Source: Chloroflexota bacterium (lineage in GTDB: Bacteria > Chloroflexota > Anaerolineae > B4-G1 > SLSP01). Taken from it: DNA of 6,346 nt. The stretch is taken from the NCBI GenBank assembly GCA_009908585.1, contig JAAAOZ010000338.1:1-6346 (forward strand), in the 5' to 3' direction. Shown piece by piece: positions 1-4,202 of the stretch (the stretch's first letter is position 1; each line of letters opens with the position of its first letter). The notes beneath the pieces were generated by a model. The model ran no database searches and was not told the origin of the DNA. It worked only from the letters and a program-made list of their open reading frames with translations. The translations under genes were made by a program, and so were the position numbers.

Positions 1-19
1 AATGGAGAGGAGGAGGGGG

Positions 20-38
20 GATCTGTCTATGACAGATC
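20..38. repeat. Short perfect palindrome in a purine-rich leader
   Basis: GATCTGTC (20-27) and GACAGATC (31-38) are exact reverse complements separated by TAT. The site sits between two GGAGGAGG-type purine runs (about 8-20 and 39-48). Arm length and spacing fit either a dimeric repressor operator or a very short RNA hairpin; the sequence does not decide which. It lies about 170 bases upstream of the ferredoxin start at 208. Confidence 0.5.
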
Positions 39-114
39 AGGGAGGAGGTGAGGCTTTGTTACACCAATTTCCTTTTTGGGCCTTGTGAGGAATTTTGGCC
101 CCGCCGCGAACTTG

Positions 115-161
115 GGTGGTGTTGAACTTCATCGGATCATCAGTCAAAATTCAACACCACC
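115..161. repeat. 12-bp inverted repeat upstream of the ferredoxin gene
   Basis: GGTGGTGTTGAA (115-126) is exactly complementary to TTCAACACCACC (150-161), with 23 bases between. Two further A-T pairs (112-113 with 162-163) can form if G114 bulges. The arms cover the outer edges of the possible -35 and -10 boxes, so the repeat could be a two-site operator. If transcription starts further upstream it would instead form a leader hairpin about 45 bases before the start codon. Confidence 0.6.
122..150 (+). promoter_or_regulatory. Possible sigma-70-type promoter for the ferredoxin gene
   Basis: TTGAAC (122-127; 4 or 5 of 6 matches to the -35 consensus, depending on alignment) is followed after 17 bases by CAAAAT (145-150; 4 of 6 matches to the -10 consensus). 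Transcription would begin near 157, leaving about 50 untranslated bases before the ATG at 208. The match is only moderate; the placement between the arms of the inverted repeat is what makes it worth listing. Confidence 0.35.
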
Positions 162-192
162 AATTATCGTTGTCTGGAAGCGACATTTCGGT

Positions 193-197
193 GGAGG
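193..197 (+). promoter_or_regulatory. Ribosome binding site that fixes the ferredoxin start
   Basis: GGAGG at 193-197 lies 10 bases before ATG 208. The alternative upstream start (TTG at 76, same frame) would place the inverted repeat inside coding sequence and add 44 residues that do not resemble a protein domain, so 208 is preferred. Confidence 0.75.
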
Positions 198-207
198 AAC
201 GAGAAAA

Positions 208-738
208 ATGGCATTGAGCTATCGACAAATTGTGATTGACGGATCTCCCACAGGCGTGCAGGGCTTGGATGAGATCTTCGCGCAGCTCTACGAGGCGGGC
301 CGTCGCCCCGGTGAGGCGGAACTTGGCGCTGAGATCGTCGGGCGGGCGGCAGAGCATAACTACATCCCGCCCGGCGCGCGCGAGGTCTTCGCGCAGGCGC
401 TTTTAGCCGAGTACACGACCTACGTCGCGCGGCGCGCCAAAGGCGAGGCCGATGGGCCGGTGGATTACGGGACGTGGCGGGGCTATCCGCGCGAGAGCAT
501 CCCCTGGTTCCCGACGGTGGATCTGGATTTGTGCGATGGCTGTGGCGTCTGCCTGCGACTGTGCTCGCATCACGCGCTGGCGCCTATCGAAGCTGGAGAC
601 GGCGACGAAGCGGGCAAGGTACGGGTGGCGGAGCCGTTCCACTGCGTGGTAGGATGCAGCTCGTGCGCCAACGTCTGCAAGCCCAAGGCGATCACCTTCC
701 CGCCGCGCTCGATGTTGGACGCCTATCGCCTGCGGTGA
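208..738 (+). CDS. Double [4Fe-4S] ferredoxin-type protein, 176 aa
   Basis: Probable electron carrier in the cytoplasm; no signal peptide or membrane segment is seen. Residues 1-75 form an alpha-helical-looking N-terminal region (IDGSPTGVQGLDEIF near 10-24, NYIPPGAREVF near 51-61) that I do not recognise as a named domain. The C-terminal part has two iron-sulphur motifs: C109-x2-C112-x2-C115-x3-C119, and C146-x3-C150-x2-C153-x3-C157. The second has one residue more than usual between its first two cysteines. The proline that normally follows the fourth cysteine is replaced by Ser after C119 and Lys after C157. The gene is monocistronic in this window. It ends 16 bp inside the convergent HEPN gene. 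It is the only candidate electron partner for the hydrogenase encoded nearby, but that link is inference, since the two are on opposite strands. Confidence 0.85.
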   Translation: MALSYRQIVIDGSPTGVQGLDEIFAQLYEAGRRPGEAELGAEIVGRAAEHNYIPPGAREVFAQALLAEYTTYVARRAKGEADGPVDYGTWRGYPRESIPWFPTVDLDLCDGCGVCLRLCSHHALAPIEAGDGDEAGKVRVAEPFHCVVGCSSCANVCKPKAITFPPRSMLDAYRLR

Positions 739-1121
739 TCACTCTCCTCTAAGTCTATGATCATTTGTTGTACTGTCTGGGAAAGTTCTTCAACTTGCTT
801 ATCGCAGGTAGCGTAGACGATTTCGGCGTCAATGTCGAAGTAGTGATGGCTGAGTATATCCCGCATGCCCATCACGCGCTTCCATTCAATGTGTGGATAA
901 TGTGGCAGTAATTTGCCAGCAGTTATGTCGTCTAGATGCTTGACGCTTTCACCAATTGCAATCAATTGCATACAGATACTATCCAACTTATCCAATCCGG
1001 CATCCGAGATCAGGAAATCTTCATAGGATGTTATGGGAGCAAATCGCCTCATAATGGTCCGTGTGGACCATAAGATTTGGCGGAGTATCTCTTTCACCAG
1101 TTCGACATCGTAATCAGACAT
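723..1121 (-). CDS. hepT: HepT-like HEPN ribonuclease toxin, 132 aa
   Basis: Toxin half of a HEPN/MNT (type VII) toxin-antitoxin pair. The protein is a compact helical chain of typical HEPN length. It carries the signature R-x4-H-x-Y as RDILSHHY, giving R87 and H92 as the RNase residues and Y94 as the position that MntA-type antitoxins AMPylate in characterised systems. The upstream GESVKHL stretch (57-63) also fits the family. The start ATG lies within the end of mntA (8-bp overlap, shared ATGTCTGA), with a weak AGGA at 1133-1130; translational coupling is likely. The 3' end overlaps the convergent ferredoxin gene by 16 bp. One 60-base stretch (901-960) counts at 45% GC, well below the hydrogenase genes, suggesting a different origin. 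Family call is firm; toxicity is inferred. Confidence 0.93.
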   Translation of the reverse strand: MSDYDVELVKEILRQILWSTRTIMRRFAPITSYEDFLISDAGLDKLDSICMQLIAIGESVKHLDDITAGKLLPHYPHIEWKRVMGMRDILSHHYFDIDAEIVYATCDKQVEELSQTVQQMIIDLEESDHRRR

Positions 1122-1404
1122 AGATCGCGTCCTGTTCGATCTGTCGTTTGAGGTAGGCGTTCATCCTCTCGCGATAGCGCACGACATCGACTGGCCGATC
1201 TAATGTCTTTTCGAGTTCTTGCTTGAGGCCGACGAGCATCAAAAGATCGGGCCGTTCAAGTTCGACCACGACATCCACGTCGCTGGTCTCGGTGATCTCA
1301 TCTCTGGCTGTGGATCCGAACACCCCAATGCGGATGATGTTAAACTCTTCCTGTTTGAGATCGCGGAATCGCGCCAGAGTATTCAAAATGTTATCCCGTT
1401 TCAT
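1114..1404 (-). CDS. mntA: MntA-like minimal nucleotidyltransferase antitoxin, 96 aa
   Basis: Antitoxin half of the HEPN/MNT pair. In characterised systems MntA transfers AMP from ATP to a tyrosine of the HEPN toxin and so silences it. The pol-beta-fold signature is complete: G30-S31, ten residues, then D42-V-D44 (GSx10DxD), with the third metal-binding Asp at D73 in RPVDVVRYRER. Length is normal for a minimal nucleotidyltransferase. The frame is open far upstream, into the hydrogenase gene, but AAAGGAG at 1416-1410, five bases before ATG 1404, and the start of recognisable homology both fix the start here. The gene begins 19 bases after the large-subunit stop on the same strand, so it probably shares the hydrogenase transcript. 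Confidence 0.93.
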   Translation of the reverse strand: MKRDNILNTLARFRDLKQEEFNIIRIGVFGSTARDEITETSDVDVVVELERPDLLMLVGLKQELEKTLDRPVDVVRYRERMNAYLKRQIEQDAIYV

Positions 1405-1409
1405 TTGCA

Positions 1410-1416
1410 CTCCTTT
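1410..1416 (-). promoter_or_regulatory. Ribosome binding site of mntA
   Basis: AAAGGAG on the minus strand, five bases from ATG 1404. It fills most of the 19-base gap between the hydrogenase large subunit and mntA, leaving no room for a promoter in the gap itself. The TA pair is therefore either read from the hydrogenase transcript or from a promoter inside the large-subunit gene. Confidence 0.8.
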
Positions 1417-1423
1417 GGGTTCC

Positions 1424-2749
1424 TCAGTGCGTGGCGCAGGCGATGCACGGATCGAAGGCGCGGACGACGCGGCCCACCGCACGCTCCAACTCCATATTGA
1501 CCCGCTCTGCGTCGATGTAGCGCTCGGCTGCGACGCGCAGGGCGCGCTCGATGGCCAGCATGTTGTGTACCGTGGGGATGATGAATTCGGCGTGGGCGAT
1601 TTTCCCATCCTCGATGGTGTAGTGATGGATGAGCGGGCCGCGCGGCGCCTCGACCAGGCCGAAGCCCTCGCCATCCTGCGGCGTGTGGGGCACGGCGGGA
1701 TCGCCCTCATCCAACGGCTCCGAGAGGATCTCGATGGCGCGCTCGATGGCGTAGACCAGCTCGATGCCGCGCGCCAAATCGAAGAGCAAGATGGCGTGGG
1801 CCGGCTGCCCGAAGGCCTCGGTGAAGCGTTTGAGGTAGCGATTGGCAGCGGGTGTGCCCATATCGTGCAGGACGTTGATGCGCGCCAGGCTGTTGGCGCG
1901 GATGACCTCGCCCTGGAAGCTGGTGTGCCCCGCGTAGCTGTACTCGGTGGCCTCGTAGGTCAGATACTTGCGGAAATCGCGCGCCGGGAACATCGAGCAG
2001 GCGTCGCCGCTGCTGCTGAGGACGTACATCTGATTCCCGTAGAAGTTGGGTTGGCGTCCGGCGATGGCGGAGAGATAGCATGCCGGCGCGTCGTCGCCCC
2101 AGGTGCCCAGGCGCTCCCCCATTGCGATGGAGATCTCCCAGTAGTAGTCGAAAAGCTCGCAGGCGATGGGCAACGCGGCCTCCAACTCCGCCCGCATCTC
2201 AGCCGCTTGCTGGGCCGGGATGCCGCCCGTCACGCCGCCGACCACGGCCTTGACGGGATGGATGAACTGCCCGCCGGCGGTCGAGATGAGATGCGTCCCC
2301 GCCTGGCGGACCTGCAACGCGCGCGTCGCGACCTCGGTGAGCTGTCGCTCGCTCTTGTCGGTGGTGACTGCGTCGCTGGCCAATTGGAAGATGCTGGAGA
2401 CGCCCAATCGATCCGGCATGGTGAAGATGAAGAGCGAGGTGGCCTGATTCTGGAGCAGTTGCCCCAACATCAGCAACTCGCGGATCTTGAGCGCCAGCGG
2501 CGGCGGCGTGATCTCGTAAGCGTCCTCCAGCGCTTTCACCGCCGCGACGTGATGGGCCGTGGAGCAGACGCCACAGATGCGGGGGGTGACCACGGGCATC
2601 TGATCGGCGGGCGCGTCCTGCACCAGATATTCGAAGCCGCGCAGCTCGGTGGCTTGGAATTGAGCGGAGAGCACCTCGCCCTCCTGCACCTCGATGGCGA
2701 CCTGGGCGTGTCCTTCGATGCGACTTAGGGGGAAAAGTAAGCGTGTCAT
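1424..2749 (-). CDS. [NiFe] hydrogenase large (catalytic) subunit, group 3-like, 441 aa
   Basis: Holds the NiFe(CN)2CO site for reversible H2 oxidation. The N-terminus has the conserved SRIEGH (E12). The L1 motif is R57-I-C59-G-V-C62-S-T-A-H66. The central GGQFIHP (159-165) and EAPRG (367-371, R370 over the active site) are present. The L2 motif is D433-P-C435-I-A-C438-A-T-H441. All four nickel-binding cysteines are there, so the enzyme should be catalytically competent. The protein stops immediately after H441 with TGA, so the usual C-terminal peptide removed by a maturation protease is absent. Length and paired small subunit fit group 3, Mvh/Frh-like (3c or relatives) better than Hox-type 3d; the subgroup is inferred. 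The ATG is one base after the small-subunit stop, with AAGG at 2762-2759 as a modest binding site, so coupled translation is expected. Confidence 0.95.
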   Translation of the reverse strand: MTRLLFPLSRIEGHAQVAIEVQEGEVLSAQFQATELRGFEYLVQDAPADQMPVVTPRICGVCSTAHHVAAVKALEDAYEITPPPLALKIRELLMLGQLLQNQATSLFIFTMPDRLGVSSIFQLASDAVTTDKSERQLTEVATRALQVRQAGTHLISTAGGQFIHPVKAVVGGVTGGIPAQQAAEMRAELEAALPIACELFDYYWEISIAMGERLGTWGDDAPACYLSAIAGRQPNFYGNQMYVLSSSGDACSMFPARDFRKYLTYEATEYSYAGHTSFQGEVIRANSLARINVLHDMGTPAANRYLKRFTEAFGQPAHAILLFDLARGIELVYAIERAIEILSEPLDEGDPAVPHTPQDGEGFGLVEAPRGPLIHHYTIEDGKIAHAEFIIPTVHNMLAIERALRVAAERYIDAERVNMELERAVGRVVRAFDPCIACATH

Positions 2750-2750
2750 A

Positions 2751-3599
2751 TCACAGCACCTTCTCTTTGGGTCGAATAGTTGCCTTGTCGTCGGCGTAAT
2801 CGGAAAACTGAAAGAGGAAGAGCGCCAACTGGGGGGATCGCAGCCCGGTTTGGATTTCCTCCTCCGGGATGTCGGTCATGCCCTTGAAGACGCGGGCGAT
2901 GCTTTTCATCCACACCGCCGATTCCTTCTCGATAAAGGCATCCGACGGGCCGCGACAGCCCACGCAGGGATGGCCCGCGCGCGTGCATGGCGCCCCGCAT
3001 CCGCCGCGCGTCGAGGAGCCGATGCAGAGATAGCCCTGGTTGATCAGGCAGATGTCGGGATCGACTTTTCCGGTCTGGAATCCGACCAGATGTTCGGGGC
3101 GCACATCACGCAACTTCTTCCGCCCGCAATCCTGGCAGACGGTGCGCGCCAACGTCTTCTCCGTCTCCCCGGTGAGGACCATCATAAAGAGATGGGACAT
3201 CGGCGGACAGCCGGGCAGATAACGATCCACCTCCACGAAAGCATCGATGGGATGGGATTTGGGCAGCAGGTGCGGGACGTGACGGCGTCGGGCTTGGGCG
3301 ATGAACAGCTCACGCACCTCGTCGCGGTCGCCTAAGTTGGCGACGCCGCCGGAGATGGCGCACGTTCCAACGGCGACGACCTCCCCCGCACGCTGGACGG
3401 CGTGGCGCAACTTGTAGAGATCCTCATCGGTGCGGACGCCGCCGCTGACCAGCAGCAGATCCACCTCCGGCACATCGTGGACGGAAGTGACCAGCGGCAT
3501 ATACGCCAGATTATATTGATCCACCCAAGCATCGGCGTTGAGCAGGGACACCTCGCAGCCCGCACAGCCGGAGAGCTGTAGCACGGCGAAGTTTTTCAT
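2751..3599 (-). CDS. [NiFe] hydrogenase small subunit, Mvh/Frh gamma-like, 282 aa
   Basis: Electron-transfer subunit that leads electrons away from the NiFe site. It contains exactly twelve cysteines, enough for three [4Fe-4S] clusters. The proximal set is C12-x2-C15 (SGCAGCEVSLL), C80 (GTCAISGG) and C131 (PGCPP). The remaining eight are C155, C158, C184, C192, C201, C205, C212 and C215, an arrangement like that of FrhG/MvhG small subunits. There is no Tat signal or membrane anchor, so a cytoplasmic soluble enzyme is expected. Residues 216-282 form a tail with no cysteine. The start is supported by a strong AAAGGAGG. It is the first gene of the leftward operon; no flavoprotein, F420, NAD(P) or Hdr partner gene flanks it, so its electron acceptor is unknown. 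Confidence 0.93.
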   Translation of the reverse strand: MKNFAVLQLSGCAGCEVSLLNADAWVDQYNLAYMPLVTSVHDVPEVDLLLVSGGVRTDEDLYKLRHAVQRAGEVVAVGTCAISGGVANLGDRDEVRELFIAQARRRHVPHLLPKSHPIDAFVEVDRYLPGCPPMSHLFMMVLTGETEKTLARTVCQDCGRKKLRDVRPEHLVGFQTGKVDPDICLINQGYLCIGSSTRGGCGAPCTRAGHPCVGCRGPSDAFIEKESAVWMKSIARVFKGMTDIPEEEIQTGLRSPQLALFLFQFSDYADDKATIRPKEKVL

Positions 3600-3604
3600 G
3601 GGGG

Positions 3605-3612
3605 CCTCCTTT
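3605..3612 (-). promoter_or_regulatory. Strong ribosome binding site of the hydrogenase small subunit
   Basis: AAAGGAGG on the minus strand, five C residues before ATG 3599. It is the longest Shine-Dalgarno match in the window and confirms the start of the operon's first gene. I could not identify a convincing promoter between here and 3760. Confidence 0.8.
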
Positions 3613-3670
3613 CTTTTCGATACCTACCGGGAAGCTGGTTATTGTCACAGCGTATTCGCCACTGCGCCGC

Positions 3671-3692
3671 GCCGATGGTTGAAACCCTCGGC
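3671..3692. repeat. Hairpin GCCGA-GGTT / AACC-TCGGC
   Basis: GCCGA (3671-3675) pairs with TCGGC (3688-3692) and GGTT (3677-3680) with AACC (3683-3686), interrupted by one T/C mismatch and closed by GA. It is the first of a row of short inverted repeats and lies 71 bases upstream of the hydrogenase start. Confidence 0.6.
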
Positions 3693-3702
3693 TGATATCC
3701 AA

Positions 3703-3720
3703 AGTGCGTTAAAACGCACT
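3703..3720. repeat. Perfect hairpin AGTGCGTTAAAACGCACT
   Basis: AGTGCGTT (3703-3710) and AACGCACT (3713-3720) are exact reverse complements with AA between. On the plus strand a run of five T residues follows after about nine bases (3729-3733), so it could act as a weak plus-strand terminator, but there is no plus-strand gene upstream to terminate. The same octamer recurs twice within the next 210 bases. Confidence 0.65.
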
Positions 3721-3748
3721 GAGGTTGCTTTTTGTATCTGTTTAGGCC

Positions 3749-3830
3749 GTTCCAAGAAAATAAGTCTCCCAAAAACGGGGAGTTTTCAGAGGGAAAAACA
3801 TCAGGTTTGGGAGGTTTTAATTTCTGGAAC
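3749..3830. repeat. 82-bp element with inverted ends and nested alternative hairpins
   Basis: GTTCCA (3749-3754) and TGGAAC (3825-3830) form inverted ends, extended imperfectly inwards by GAAAAT against ATTTC. Inside, CTCCC (3766-3770) can pair either with GGGAG at 3778-3782, which is followed by TTTT, or with GGGAG at 3809-3813. The two pairings exclude each other. It could be a small palindromic mobile repeat or a structured leader; no transposase is present. Confidence 0.45.
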
Positions 3831-3860
3831 TACCTTAGTTCTATGAGCAGACCAAGGAGC

Positions 3861-3929
3861 AACGCACTTGAACTGAAGGAAAGGCAACCTCATACAGTAT
3901 ATGCCTGGCGATAAGCCCAAAAGTGCGTT
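3861..3929. repeat. Inverted pair AACGCACTT / AAGTGCGTT
   Basis: AACGCACTT (3861-3869) and AAGTGCGTT (3921-3929) are exact 9-bp reverse complements 51 bases apart. They share their core octamer with the hairpin at 3703-3720, giving four copies in all within about 230 bases, two in each orientation. Confidence 0.6.
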
Positions 3930-3974
3930 GCACCTCACAAGACTAAACGGTTACGCTTTTTTAAGCAGTTTTTC

Positions 3975-3995
3975 AACCCGTTTCTAACGGGTTTT
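3975..3995 (+). terminator. Hairpin AACCCGTT-TCT-AACGGGTT followed by TT
   Basis: An exact 8-bp stem (3975-3982 with 3986-3993) with a three-base loop runs into a four-T stretch (3992-3995) on the plus strand. The minus-strand reading is followed by GAAAAACTG, which is not a U-tract. As no plus-strand gene is seen upstream, it may equally be one more member of the local hairpin row rather than a working terminator. Confidence 0.35.
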
Positions 3996-4084
3996 GTGTA
4001 TCAGCCTCGAATTCATTTGCAGGCGGGCCAAGCGGCGAATTCCCGGAAGGTCAGCTTGATACGATTGGCTTGTCTTCAATGTCA

Positions 4085-4136
4085 GCGCCAGAGCGCCTTC
4101 GTACCCCGCTCGATGCGGGCGAAAGCCCTCTGGCGC
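4085..4136 (-). terminator. Long hairpin just downstream of the surface-protein gene
   Basis: GCGCCAGAG (4085-4093) pairs exactly with CTCTGGCGC (4128-4136). Further inside, CTTCG (4097-4101) pairs with CGAAAG (one bulged A) and CCCGC (4105-4109) with GCGGG (4115-4119). The hairpin starts 21 bases after the stop codon at 4158 and is well placed to end or protect that transcript. No U-tract follows on the minus strand, so an intrinsic terminator of the classical kind is not shown. Confidence 0.45.
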
Positions 4137-4157
4137 ATCTGTGCTTGGGTGCGAATA

Positions 4158-4202
4158 CTACTGCCGCATAATCAAGGGTAAGTAGATCTCGTGTCCGGGG
4201 GT
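4158..4202 (-). other. C-terminal tail ending YLPLIMRQ, possible sorting signal
   Basis: After the last repeat comes a 14-residue tail, TPGHEIYLPLIMRQ, then TAG. It is not an LPxTG signal and has no long hydrophobic segment. From memory, endings of the form (I/V)YLPL(I/V)(M/L)R recur in secreted proteins of Chloroflexota; a role in export or anchoring is inference. Confidence 0.55.

Larger units (their letters stand above)
3600..4157. other. Hairpin-rich intergenic region without a supported gene
   Basis: This stretch separates the hydrogenase operon from the surface-protein gene; both are on the minus strand. Short open frames here have no recognisable domain and no good ribosome binding site. 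Instead it holds a chain of inverted repeats (3671-3692, 3703-3720, 3749-3830, 3861-3929, 3975-3993, 4085-4136), A/T-rich between about 3720 and 4000. The hydrogenase promoter and the end of the surface-protein transcript must both lie in or near it, but I can place neither firmly. Confidence 0.6.

Noticed and set aside
76..207. N-terminal extension of the ferredoxin from TTG 76
   Set aside because: It would translate through the inverted repeat, yields a sequence unlike any domain, and has no ribosome binding site as good as the GGAGG before ATG 208.
1405..1710. 102-residue N-terminal extension of mntA
   Set aside because: It is the hydrogenase large subunit read in another frame; the family homology and a strong ribosome binding site begin at 1404.
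1223..2728. 501-codon open frame on the plus strand
   Set aside because: It lies antisense to the hydrogenase large subunit, which has all its signature motifs. The frame stays open because of high GC and biased codon use on the true strand.
2694..3335. 213-codon open frame on the plus strand
   Set aside because: Antisense to the clear hydrogenase small subunit; no recognisable domain.
3600..3760. Promoter of the hydrogenase operon
   Set aside because: I looked on the minus strand for paired -35 and -10 boxes at 16-18 bp and found only single weak boxes, so no position can be supported.
3538..3914. Plus-strand short open frames over the intergenic hairpins (3538-3846 and 3732-3914, with an inner ATG at 3843)
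   Set aside because: They cross several hairpins, have no Shine-Dalgarno sequence at the possible starts and encode nothing recognisable; the first also overlaps the 5' end of the small subunit antisense.
3671..3929. CRISPR array
   Set aside because: The recurring octamers are in both orientations and irregularly spaced, with no direct repeats of 23 bases or more.
3996..4181. 61-codon plus-strand frame
   Set aside because: It runs through the long hairpin at 4085-4136 and into the 3' end of the surface-protein gene on the opposite strand.
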